A stretch of DNA of 13,047 nucleotides, taken from an uncultured Anaerotignum sp. (GTDB lineage: Bacteria; Bacillota; Clostridia; Lachnospirales; Anaerotignaceae). Positions within the stretch are counted from its first letter, which is position 1. The number at the start of each line of letters is the position of its first letter. This document shows positions 6,017 to 13,047 of this stretch, piece by piece. Location: positions 1 through 13,047 of the forward strand of contig CAJTQX010000053.1 of assembly GCA_910578425.1 (NCBI GenBank). The letters are read 5' to 3'. Made by a program: the position numbers and the translations under genes. A model generated the notes under the pieces. That model saw only the letters and a program-made list of their open reading frames with translations, was not told the DNA's origin and did no database searches.

Positions 6017-7663
6017 TTATGCTTTTTTTCCTGCCGTGCAGGGATTTTTTACGACGCGTCCCGCGCAAACGTCTGTCTGTTTGCCTTCCGCCAAAGCAAT
6101 CTGCCCGTTTACCAGAACATATTCCACGCCAACGGTGTACTGCTTCGGGTCTTCGTATGTCGCCTTATCCGCGATTTTTTCAGGGTCGAATACCACAACG
6201 TCCGCAAAGTAACCCTCTTTCAGCGTTCCTCTGTCAGCGGAAATGCCCAGATATTTTGCGGGCAGGGAAGTCATCTTGCGCACAGCATCCTCGAATGTCA
6301 GCATGCCTTTCTCCCTGACGTAGTAAGAAAATATACGCCCGAACGTGCCGAATGCGCGGGGATGGGGCTTACCGATGGAAAGCAGGCCTTCCATGGAAAG
6401 ATCCATACTGTCGGAGCCGAAGCAGGTTTTCGGGTGTACAACAACCTTGTCGGTGTCTTCCTCGCCCTGCGTATGCACAACAACCTGCACCTTGCTCTTT
6501 TCCTCAATCAGCAGACGGAAGAATGTGTCAAACGGGTCCTCGTTATTCATCTTCGCAACCTCGCCAACGGTCTTGCCTTCTGTGTATTTATTTGCTTCTG
6601 TCATAACGGAAGCAATGACTACGCCGTCCCAGCCGCCGGCCATCAGGTAGAAGCACTGCCAGCCGGGAATGCCTGTCGTCAGCTCGCTCCTGATCCTGTC
6701 TCTGTTTTCCTGTACTTTCAGGCGTTCCACAAGGGCCTCTACACCGCCCTCGAATGCCCAGGGCGGGAGCAGCGCGCCCAGTGAGGTCATGCCTGCCGTA
6801 TAAGGGTAGCAGTCGAAGCGAACTTCCATGCCGGAAGCCTCTGCCTCGTCCAGCTTCTCAAATACCTTGTCGATGCTGCCGAAGTTATGGTGTCCCATAA
6901 CCTTCAAATGGGAAACATGCAGGGGAACATCGGCCGTCCGCGCAATCCAGATTGCTTCGTCCAGCGCGTCCATTTCCTCATCGCCCTCGTTGCGGATATG
7001 GGAAATATAATAGCCGTTATAAGGCTTCAACTCTTTTGCCAGTTCCGCCATTTCCTCTTTCTGGGTATATGCGCCGGGCAGGTAGACCAGACCGGAGGAC
7101 ATCGCAACACAGCCTGCCTCCATCGCCTTCCTGACCTCGGCTTTCATGTTTTCCAGCTGTTCCGGCGTCGCCGCCTCTTTGGAAAAGCCCATTTCGTCAA
7201 TACGCACAGGCCCCTGCGCCACATATGCCACCACATTGACCGCAGGCGTATGCTCGTCCAAATAGTCAAAATATTCCTGCATGGTATTCCAGTGCAGTTC
7301 CAGCGGCGCGGGGATGGTGCCGATGATTCTTGTGCCCAGGTAGTCAATCAGCTCTTTCTTGCGTTCCTCGCGGATAGGCGCGACGCCGATGCCGCAGTTT
7401 GCAACAACGTCCATAGTAACGCCTGTGTAGATGCGGCTTCTTGTGAATTTATCATACACCAGCGACAGGTCGGAGTGGGTATGAAAATCAATGAAGCCGG
7501 GCGCGACGAATTTGCCCGCCGCGTCAATGGTCTTTTTCGCCTCTGCCGCGCTCAAATCGCCGATAGCGGTAATCTTATCGCCCTCAATGCCTACATCGCC
7601 TTTGTACCGGAATTTCCCGGTACCGTCCAAAATCGTACCGTTTACAATCTTTACGTCAAACAT
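6017..7663 (-). CDS. N-acyl-D-amino-acid deacylase (amidohydrolase superfamily)
   Basis: This 548-residue cytoplasmic zinc enzyme should hydrolyse N-acyl-D-amino acids to a carboxylate and a free D-amino acid. The metal-site set known from D-aminoacylase is visible: HTHSD (His61, His63), Cys90 in NCGIG, His222 in SHIRNEGD, His252 in SHLK, and Asp418 in GSDSM. PHPRAFGTF at 434-442 and GYFADVVVFDP at 484-494 are further family hallmarks, the latter in the C-terminal beta-sandwich half. The length is slightly above the usual 480-530. Substrate class (neutral, D-Asp or D-Glu) cannot be told from sequence. No signal peptide is present, so substrates must be imported, which suits the upstream membrane genes. 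The ATG at 7663 follows AAAGGA by about 12 bases, a rather wide spacing. Confidence 0.9.
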   Translation of the reverse strand: MFDVKIVNGTILDGTGKFRYKGDVGIEGDKITAIGDLSAAEAKKTIDAAGKFVAPGFIDFHTHSDLSLVYDKFTRSRIYTGVTMDVVANCGIGVAPIREERKKELIDYLGTRIIGTIPAPLELHWNTMQEYFDYLDEHTPAVNVVAYVAQGPVRIDEMGFSKEAATPEQLENMKAEVRKAMEAGCVAMSSGLVYLPGAYTQKEEMAELAKELKPYNGYYISHIRNEGDEEMDALDEAIWIARTADVPLHVSHLKVMGHHNFGSIDKVFEKLDEAEASGMEVRFDCYPYTAGMTSLGALLPPWAFEGGVEALVERLKVQENRDRIRSELTTGIPGWQCFYLMAGGWDGVVIASVMTEANKYTEGKTVGEVAKMNNEDPFDTFFRLLIEEKSKVQVVVHTQGEEDTDKVVVHPKTCFGSDSMDLSMEGLLSIGKPHPRAFGTFGRIFSYYVREKGMLTFEDAVRKMTSLPAKYLGISADRGTLKEGYFADVVVFDPEKIADKATYEDPKQYTVGVEYVLVNGQIALAEGKQTDVCAGRVVKNPCTAGKKA

Positions 7664-7698
7664 AAAAGCACACGTCCTTTCTTTTTCTTATGAAAACC

Positions 7699-7837
7699 GC
7701 GGGACTCCGTCCCGCACCCTGCAAGGGACTTCGTCCCCTGACCCTTCTGCAACCGCACAAAACGCGCGGTTGCGGGTAAAGTTTGGGGTCAGGCCCTTTC
7801 CAAAGGGCTTGCAGAGGTTTGGAGGCAGTGCCTCCAA
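7699..7837. repeat. Composite intergenic palindrome cluster (five hairpins)
   Basis: Five hairpins are packed into about 140 bases between the third membrane gene and the deacylase. They are GCGGGAC/GTCCCGC (7699-7715), GGGAC/GTCCC (7725-7737), GCAACCGC/GCGGTTGC (7749-7773), GCCCTTT/AAAGGGC (7793-7808) and a 19-base perfect palindrome (7819-7837). Related arrays recur between genes in Lachnospiraceae genomes, similar in spirit to REP/BIME elements. Inside an operon they could attenuate transcription or protect the upstream message from decay. Confidence 0.8.
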
Positions 7838-7850
7838 GGCTTTAATTCTT

Positions 7851-8507
7851 TTAAGCCGCTTTTTTGTTCTTGTCCATTACGAAGAAGCCTCTCGTAATCA
7901 GGATACCAGCCAGCACTACGCCCAGCGTCAGGATGCCGCCGGGGATGCCAAGCATGCTGCCGCCCTTGAGAATCACCAGCGCGCCGATAATCGTACAGAC
8001 GCCTGTCCGCAGGTCTTTCCGCGCAATATCCACATAAATCGCACCAAACAGCGCGGGCAGAATATAGGAGAAGGAGCTTGTCACGAACGGCGGCAGGAGG
8101 GGGATTACCTGCGAACCGATAATCGTAAACAGCGTAATCATGGACGCGGATACAAATACAGAGCAGCATGTGCCAATCGTGCCGACAACCTCGTGCGCGT
8201 GCGTGCCTTCCTCCGTCCCTGCCATCTTCTGCGCCATAGACGCCGCGGGCATACGGATATCGCCAACGGAGCCTGCCAGCCAGCCGATATAGGAACCAGG
8301 CGCGCCCAGCGTCGGGTAATACGCAATCGGCTGGATAATCCAACTGATGCCGTATGTAGCCGCTACAAGCCCCCAAATCTGGAGTATGGTGGAAAGACCA
8401 GGCATCTCGCCGTAACGCAGGCCCACATAAACAGCGGGCAGGAAATTTGCGATGATTGCCAGACCCATGGAAATTCTGCCGATTTTGATTAATTTCTTAT
8501 CATACAT
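7851..8507 (-). CDS. Multi-spanning membrane protein, putative transporter subunit partnered with DUF5058
   Basis: This 218-residue inner-membrane protein has about five or six hydrophobic segments (roughly 14-30, 41-60, 70-82, 108-132, 140-160 and 170-207) and a lysine-rich cytosolic tail. I do not recognise a named family. It carries GAPGSY (68-73) followed by VGDIR (81-85), which mirrors GAPTTW...VGAAR in the neighbouring DUF5058 proteins, with two extra residues between the halves. It starts 24 bases after the DUF5058 gene ends, behind AGAGGTGA, so translation is probably coordinated. Its position before the deacylase suggests a share in substrate import, perhaps as a third subunit of one complex. 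A distinct helper or exporter is also possible. Confidence 0.6.
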   Translation of the reverse strand: MYDKKLIKIGRISMGLAIIANFLPAVYVGLRYGEMPGLSTILQIWGLVAATYGISWIIQPIAYYPTLGAPGSYIGWLAGSVGDIRMPAASMAQKMAGTEEGTHAHEVVGTIGTCCSVFVSASMITLFTIIGSQVIPLLPPFVTSSFSYILPALFGAIYVDIARKDLRTGVCTIIGALVILKGGSMLGIPGGILTLGVVLAGILITRGFFVMDKNKKAA

Positions 8508-8531
8508 ATCTGCTCACCTCTCAATATATTT

Positions 8532-9236
8532 TTAAGCCCCTAATACCGCCTGTGTCACAAACATACCGACCAGCATCGCAATGCCGAGCGAAAGCTCCTG
8601 GAGTCTCTGGTATTTCTTGAGCGCAGTGCCGAGAACAATCATAACGACTGCCGCAATCGCCGCAGGCATCAGCTTCGGCATTGCCAGCGTCTGGATCTGG
8701 TTGCCCAGCAGGTAAGCAAACAGGCCAACCGTCGCGCCTGCCATCAGCTTTTTGATCCATGCGGGGTCATATTTGGAATTCATTTTTTCTACAACGCCGC
8801 TCATCCTGTGCCCCAGGATGAATACAACAAACAGCCAGCCGAAGTTATTTAACGCCATGCCCCAAAGGCCGTATGTCCAGGCCTGCATGCCAAATGCCTC
8901 TGTACCTGCCTCAACGCCCAGCATGCCGGAAGTCAGGGAAATGACGCCGAGCTCCGTCCTTGCCGCGCCTACGTCGCAAAGGCGCATCCATGTCGTAGGC
9001 GCGCCTACGACTGCTACCAGCGAAAGCAGCGTGATGACCGGAGAAAGCGAAGGCCCGATTGCCGTAATACAGGCCGAACGGATTGCCGCGGCTTTCTTTT
9101 CCTTATTGATGCCGCATTCCGTCGCTTCCTTCAGCGCGGCGCGCATAAATACAACCGCCTGTGATACCGAGATGATAACAAGGAACGCCGATACGATCCA
9201 TATCACCGGACTGTTGATAATTGCCTGAAAATTCAT
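8532..9236 (-). CDS. DUF5058 family membrane protein, second copy
   Basis: This 234-residue protein has about five membrane segments and belongs to DUF5058 (Pfam), a family with no established biochemical role that I know. Key conserved stretches are AAIRSACITAIGPSLSPVI (50-68), GAPTTW (78-83) with VGAARTEL (89-96), QAWTYGLWGMALN (118-130) and the C-terminal LKKYQRLQELSLGI (206-219). It is a clear paralog of the gene just upstream (9284-9994), sharing all these blocks, which indicates tandem duplication followed by divergence. The start at 9236 follows GAGGAGG. Two paralogs side by side often make an obligate heteromeric transporter, which is my inference here. Confidence 0.85.
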   Translation of the reverse strand: MNFQAIINSPVIWIVSAFLVIISVSQAVVFMRAALKEATECGINKEKKAAAIRSACITAIGPSLSPVITLLSLVAVVGAPTTWMRLCDVGAARTELGVISLTSGMLGVEAGTEAFGMQAWTYGLWGMALNNFGWLFVVFILGHRMSGVVEKMNSKYDPAWIKKLMAGATVGLFAYLLGNQIQTLAMPKLMPAAIAAVVMIVLGTALKKYQRLQELSLGIAMLVGMFVTQAVLGA

Positions 9237-9283
9237 ACTTCATTCCTCCTCTGAAATAACCCTGAAATGATGTTTCCGGCCCC

Positions 9284-9994
9284 CTATCCAAAGAAAGCCT
9301 GTGTGAAAAACATTCCCACCAGCATTGACAAGCCGAGGGAAATCTCCTGCAGCTTTTGATATTTTTTCAAAACTGTTCCTAAGAACAGGCCGCATGCTGC
9401 CGCAACCACTGCCGCCACATAATTCGCCGACGGCTTATTGACCAGATTATTGCCCAGCAGGTAAGCGAACAGGCCCAGCGTCGCGCCTGCCAGAAGCGAT
9501 TTGATCCACTTAGGATCGTATCTGGAATAAAGCCCGTTTACCATGCCCTCCATCTTATGGTTGAACAGGAATACAAAGGCCAGCCAGCCGGTGCTGTTCA
9601 ATATTCCGGCCCACATGCCATACGTCCATGCTTTTATGCCTATGTTTTCATTCATGATTTCGACCCCGGCGATATTCGCGCCCATCGTTGCCGCCGCAAG
9701 CTCCGTCCGCGCCGCGCCTACATTGTTCAGCACAAACCATGTATACGGCGTTCCCAGTATCGTGCTCATGGCGAGCATGATGATGATTGGAGATAAGGAC
9801 GGGCCGATGGCGGTAATGCAGGCGGAACGGATTGCCGCCCTTCTTGCCTCCGGCGTAATGCCGATCGCCTTGGATTCCTTTACTGCCGCGCGCATAAAAA
9901 AGACAGACTGCAATACGACAATAGAAATCATTATGATAACGCACAGCCATATATCCCAGCCATTCATTATTTTTTGAAATTCACTTGTTTCCAT
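9284..9994 (-). CDS. DUF5058 family membrane protein, first copy
   Basis: This is the first gene of the apparent operon, 236 residues long with about five membrane segments. It carries the same blocks as its neighbour: AAIRSACITAIGPSLSPII (53-71), GTPYTW (81-86) with VGAARTEL (92-99), KAWTYGMWAG (121-130) and LKKYQKLQEISLGL (209-222). Differences lie mostly in the loops, for instance EIMNENIGI against EAGTEAFGM, which could set partner or substrate preference. A strong AAGGAGGGG site precedes ATG 9994, and 47 bases separate the stop from the next gene. Import of the deacylase substrate is the simplest role, but export of free D-amino acids cannot be excluded. Confidence 0.85.
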   Translation of the reverse strand: METSEFQKIMNGWDIWLCVIIMISIVVLQSVFFMRAAVKESKAIGITPEARRAAIRSACITAIGPSLSPIIIMLAMSTILGTPYTWFVLNNVGAARTELAAATMGANIAGVEIMNENIGIKAWTYGMWAGILNSTGWLAFVFLFNHKMEGMVNGLYSRYDPKWIKSLLAGATLGLFAYLLGNNLVNKPSANYVAAVVAAACGLFLGTVLKKYQKLQEISLGLSMLVGMFFTQAFFG

Positions 9995-10136
9995 GCAATC
10001 CCCTCCTTAAATCCAGTTTCTCTGCACCTGTTTTATCATTTACATGTATCCATTTTAACGCACAAACGTATCCCATAACAGGACGGAATCTGTCTTAATA
10101 TGCTGTCTGTAAATAACGGCAGAACATTATTTTTCT

Positions 10137-10151
10137 CCTGTTTTGAACAGG
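10137..10151. promoter_or_regulatory. Candidate operator CCTGTTTTGAACAGG
   Basis: A perfect palindrome with six-base arms (CCTGTT/AACAGG) and a three-base centre lies about 145 bases before the first DUF5058 gene. The same half-site recurs at 10027-10032 (CCTGTT) and 10077-10082 (AACAGG), nearer the gene. Repeated half-sites with a full dyad suit a dimeric regulator. Control by the winged-helix protein at 4470-5792 is a guess. Confidence 0.4.
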
Positions 10152-10495
10152 TTTCGACAAAAATATTTTTTAACAATATTGTGAAACTTCTTCACATATC
10201 TTGTGCCTTTTTGCGGTTTTTATGCCATTAAAGGATATATATTTGATATTTTTTTATCAATATTTTCTCTTTCTTCCCAGTTTTATCCAACTTTTCCACG
10301 CTGTTTATATTTTGCAATCATATGTCCGCAAAGCAGATACAAAATCTCTTCATTTTTTTCTTTTCCCGACTTAAAGACAAAATTCGGTGTTTTTCGCATC
10401 CATCTGTCTTTACCCCGCATGTTTTTTAGTCCGGAACTATGCTGAGATTCCTTTTTTCTGTCCTTTCATAGTCTTCCTTCTTTTTGATAAAAATA

Positions 10496-10538
10496 AAAGA
10501 CTGCAAAACAGTGCTCCAAACACTTTTTTACAGTCTTT
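10496..10538. repeat. Nested hairpin, possible terminator
   Basis: The outer arms AAAGACTG (10496-10503) and CAGTCTTT (10531-10538) enclose inner arms AGTG (10510-10513) and CACT (10521-10524). A T-run follows about eight bases later on the plus strand (10546-10552). It resembles a terminator without a clear gene to serve, so it may be left over from a deleted plus-strand gene. Confidence 0.45.
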
Positions 10539-10744
10539 CTGAATTGTTTTTTATGTCAAAGGGTACCGCATCATAGCTGAAAACAGCAGGAAGCATTGCA
10601 GCCAGCCATTTTCCATAGACAAGGCAAAGGCCCATGCAGGGGCTTCCATTCAGGCAGTGAAAGGGTTACTCGCTTTAACAAAAACTGTGCAGATGCTGTA
10701 CGGAACCTTTCGTGACACGGAAACAGATTTTTTGACAGCCTGGC

Positions 10745-10766
10745 AAAAGGCGGCCTTTTGGCCGCC
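10745..10766 (-). terminator. Intrinsic terminator of the chemoreceptor gene
   Basis: The minus strand reads GGCGGCC, AAAA, GGCCGCC, then TTTT: a seven-base GC-rich stem with a four-base loop and a short T-run. It lies about 90 bases downstream of the chemoreceptor stop codon and separates it from the DUF5058 operon. Confidence 0.8.
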
Positions 10767-10855
10767 CTGCTTTATAAAATAATAGAATGTACTCATTATA
10801 AGAAATGGGTTTTCTGTGCTTCCCTGCATGCAGGTGCCAGATGGCCAAAAAACGA

Positions 10856-12865
10856 TTATTGTTCTTTCAGCCGGAATTTAGACACCATACCGCTGAGTAC
10901 AGAAGCCTGCCCTGACAATTCCTCGCTGGCAGCCGCACTTGCCTCCGCCGTTGCCACGTTGCTTTGTACGACACTGGAAATCTCCCCAATGCCTTGAGTA
11001 ATCTGCTCGGTATTTGCAGCCTGCTCCTTGGTATACTCCGCAATGCCGCTGACAAGGCCGCTCATCTGGTCCGCCTGATCTACGACTGCCAGCATGGATT
11101 CCGCGGTATCCTGCGCCGCATGCACGCTCTTTTCCATAGCTTCTACGGTTTCATTCAAAAGCGTTGTCGTTTCTTTTGCCGCATCGGCAGATTTTCCAGC
11201 AAGGTTCCGGACTTCGTCTGCCACAACGGCAAAGCCTTTTCCGGCTGTGCCTGCCCGCGCGGCTTCTACCGCGGCATTCAGGGCAAGGATATTTGTCTGG
11301 AATGCAATGTCCTCAATGGTCTTAACAATCTTATGGATTTCCGAGGATTTTTCGCTGGTATTCTGAATAACCACAGTCAAATTCTGCATTTTCCTGTCGC
11401 TCTCCAGCAGCCCGTCCTTCACTTCGCGGGCAATGCGGTCGGCCTCCTGCGCGCCCTTCGCAATCTTATGGACGCTCTCCGAAACTGAATCAATATGACC
11501 TGCCAGCGCGTCAACCGCAGACGCCTGTTCTGTAGAGCCCTGAGAAAGCGTTACCGCCCCCGATGACACCTGGCCTGCCCCTGCGGCCACATCGCGCGAC
11601 GCGCTCCGCAGCTGGCCAATGGTGCGGTTAAGCGTCAAAGAAATTTCTTCGAGGGATTCCCTGATCTTCGCAAATTCGCCCGTATATTCGCATTGCAGGG
11701 TAAAGTCCAAATTCCCGGCAGCGATTTCACGCAGCGTCTGTGCAATCTCGTCTATGTAGCGCACATAATCCTTGAGCCGGAAAGTGACTTTGTTGAAGTT
11801 ATCTGCCAGAACGCCAAGCTCGTCGCCGGAGCGGTATGTAATCGTCTGTTCCAGTTCCCCCTCGGCAATCCGCGTTGCGGCGCGGCTCAGTTCGCGTACA
11901 GGCCGTCCGATGACTCTCCGGACCTGTACAATTGTCAGCAGTGCCATCAGGATGATAGCGGCAAGCGTAATGGCAGAAACTACAACCGCAAGAGAGGCGA
12001 GATCCTGCAAAACTTCCCCGCGGGAAACATAGGCCACCGCGATCCAGTCGCTCCCGGGAACGCGCTCAATCTGTACATAGTCATTTCCGTAAAGGGACAA
12101 CCCTGTATTCCCTGCGTTGATCTGCTCCGCCGCATAAGGGTAAAAGCCTGTTTGAAGCTCTCCCAGCTTCTGTCCGGTTATTTCGCTGTCCCTGTGCCCG
12201 ATAATGGTATCTGTACGGGAATCAACCAGAAAAATGCCGCCGGTTTCTTCCAGTTGTACCTCCTTGACGATATCAGAAATGGAATTCAGGTATACATCTG
12301 CCGCCGCAACGCCGCGTACCGACCCGTCAGCGTTTTTCAGTATGCCGGACGCGCCTACAACATAGGACTGGCTGTCCTCGTCAAAATATACGTCCCCTAA
12401 AAGGAAACTTTCCGACTTTATGCCGTCCATGTACCATGATTTTGTCAGGGCGTTAAAATCCGGCCCCGGCACAAAGGACGCATGGTAAAGAGAGCCGTCC
12501 GTCAATGCCACATACAGACCGGCAGGATACGCGCAGGACGGGTCAACCGTATGCCGGATATATTCCTGCATCTCCGGTATATCCATATCCTCATATTGTA
12601 TTGTATCCCGCTGCATTTCCAATGATGTCAGGGTCTTGTTCATCCACGCGCTGGTCTGCTGTATGGTGCGTTCCGTAGTCGACTGAATGAGCTCCTCATT
12701 TTTCCTCAGCATCGCGCTGGCCATTTCAACGAAAACTACCATCAGCAGGAGCACCACCAAAATAAAAATACTGCCAATGACTGCCGTACCCAGTTTGCCG
12801 GTAATCCCCCAGCCGCGGCGCACGCCTGTGCCCTGACTTTCCGCTTTTTCCTTTGTTCTTCCCAT
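10856..12865 (-). CDS. Methyl-accepting chemotaxis protein with dCache sensor
   Basis: This 669-residue membrane receptor senses an extracellular ligand and controls CheA activity. Membrane helix 1 spans about 26-50. A large outer sensor (about 55-285) has a dCache pattern with KSWY (142-145), VYFD, and GVAAADVYL (185-193), resembling the family binding pocket with Lys in place of the usual Arg. Helix 2 lies at about 290-315. A HAMP domain follows, then a second HAMP-like segment (AAGNLDFTL, near 382). The signalling hairpin tip is at about 518-556 (IAFQTNILALNAAVEAARAG and GFAVVADEVRNLA). There is no CheR-binding pentapeptide at the end. I chose ATG 12865 because GGAGG lies eight bases upstream; the ATG at 12880 overlaps that site. 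Proximity to the D-amino-acid genes hints at, but does not show, amino-acid sensing. Confidence 0.95.
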   Translation of the reverse strand: MGRTKEKAESQGTGVRRGWGITGKLGTAVIGSIFILVVLLLMVVFVEMASAMLRKNEELIQSTTERTIQQTSAWMNKTLTSLEMQRDTIQYEDMDIPEMQEYIRHTVDPSCAYPAGLYVALTDGSLYHASFVPGPDFNALTKSWYMDGIKSESFLLGDVYFDEDSQSYVVGASGILKNADGSVRGVAAADVYLNSISDIVKEVQLEETGGIFLVDSRTDTIIGHRDSEITGQKLGELQTGFYPYAAEQINAGNTGLSLYGNDYVQIERVPGSDWIAVAYVSRGEVLQDLASLAVVVSAITLAAIILMALLTIVQVRRVIGRPVRELSRAATRIAEGELEQTITYRSGDELGVLADNFNKVTFRLKDYVRYIDEIAQTLREIAAGNLDFTLQCEYTGEFAKIRESLEEISLTLNRTIGQLRSASRDVAAGAGQVSSGAVTLSQGSTEQASAVDALAGHIDSVSESVHKIAKGAQEADRIAREVKDGLLESDRKMQNLTVVIQNTSEKSSEIHKIVKTIEDIAFQTNILALNAAVEAARAGTAGKGFAVVADEVRNLAGKSADAAKETTTLLNETVEAMEKSVHAAQDTAESMLAVVDQADQMSGLVSGIAEYTKEQAANTEQITQGIGEISSVVQSNVATAEASAAASEELSGQASVLSGMVSKFRLKEQ

Positions 12866-12935
12866 ATCCTTCCCCTCCATATATATTGTTTTGTCATTTT
12901 ATTATTGTTAAACTCATGGGAATCTAAATAATGAC

Positions 12936-12964
12936 ATTATAACAATTTTTTTCCAGAAAAACAA
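12936..12964 (-). promoter_or_regulatory. Promoter of the chemoreceptor gene
   Basis: The minus strand has a consensus TATAAT (12936-12941) preceded by TGT, which makes an extended -10, and TTGTTT (12959-12964) as a weak -35 after a 17-base spacer. Transcription should start near 12929, giving a leader of about 64 bases. This looks like a housekeeping sigma-A promoter; no sigma-D (flagellar) consensus is evident to me. Confidence 0.7.
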
Positions 12965-13047
12965 GTTATTCCGACAAATAAGGAGTGTCCTGCCTGTAGA
13001 GTTACAATACATATTGGACAACAAGGAAAGAAAAAGCTAGAAGGATG

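Larger units (their letters stand above)
9995..10744. other. AT-rich leader and intergenic region upstream of the DUF5058 operon
   Basis: About 750 bases carry no convincing gene. The promoter of the operon must lie here, but I could not pick a single good -35/-10 pair. Palindromes are dense: 10137-10151, AATATT arms at 10162-10180, GTGAA/TTCAC at 10181-10195, TTGATA/TATCAA at 10243-10260, and a nested hairpin at 10496-10538. I recognise no known riboswitch or T-box core. The 3' part (10560-10740) is richer in GC and may be a decayed coding fragment. Confidence 0.5.

Noticed and set aside
6887..7693. 268-codon plus-strand open frame
   Set aside because: It lies antisense to the well-supported deacylase and has no ribosome binding site or recognisable motif.
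7491..8492. 333-codon plus-strand open frame
   Set aside because: It is antisense to the deacylase 5' end, the hairpin array and the third membrane gene. The product is a low-sense basic sequence with no domain, and it crosses the palindromes. It is a shadow of GC-rich minus-strand coding.
9995..10300. Riboswitch or T-box leader
   Set aside because: I looked for T-box, glycine, lysine and SAM core sequences on the minus strand and saw none. Only simple palindromes are present.
10543..10782. 79-codon open frame on the plus strand
   Set aside because: The sequence looks mildly protein-like (VKGYRIIAENS, SIQAVKGLLAL), but there is no early start codon or ribosome binding site and the frame runs through the chemoreceptor terminator. 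It might be a relic, but I cannot support it as a gene.
13039..13047. Start of a divergent plus-strand gene (AGAAGG then ATG at the window end)
   Set aside because: The purine stretch touches the ATG and no downstream codons are available, so a real start cannot be distinguished from chance.

Overview
This 13-kb window looks chromosomal and comes from an anaerobic, flagellated member of the Clostridia, most likely Lachnospiraceae or a close relative. The reasons are strong purine-rich Shine-Dalgarno sites (AAGGAGG type), TATAAT promoters, intergenic palindromic clusters typical of that group, a TnpX-like large serine recombinase, and the protein families themselves. This assignment is inferred from style, not from a database match. 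Every convincing gene lies on the minus strand, so transcription runs from high to low coordinates.

Layout from right to left. A chemoreceptor (10856-12865) has its own extended -10 promoter and a terminator at 10745-10766. After about 860 bases of AT-rich, palindrome-rich DNA comes an apparent operon. It holds two paralogous DUF5058 membrane proteins (9284-9994 and 8532-9236), a third unnamed multi-spanning membrane protein (7851-8507), a cluster of five hairpins (7699-7837), and an N-acyl-D-amino-acid deacylase (6017-7663). The operon ends at a bidirectional terminator (5864-5898). The next gene, a winged-helix regulator (4470-5792), has a -10 box just beside that terminator.

Beyond it the DNA looks scrambled by mobile elements: short inverted repeats, a 39-codon coding relic, a bidirectional terminator, a 33-residue ORF, and a large serine recombinase (2173-3813). 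The recombinase abuts the C-terminal half of feoB (1244-2101), whose GTPase half is absent from the window. A 16-bp direct repeat occurs on both sides of this block (934-949 and 4435-4450). A PilZ-domain protein closes the left end (94-732).

The most interesting system is the DUF5058 pair, the third membrane protein, the D-aminoacylase and the regulator. The membrane proteins probably import N-acylated D-amino acids or related peptides, which the enzyme splits, with the neighbouring regulator as a plausible controller. The third membrane protein carries a motif resembling the best conserved DUF5058 motif, suggesting all three belong to one heteromeric transporter fold. That transport role is inference. 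The deacylase call rests on visible metal-ligand motifs.
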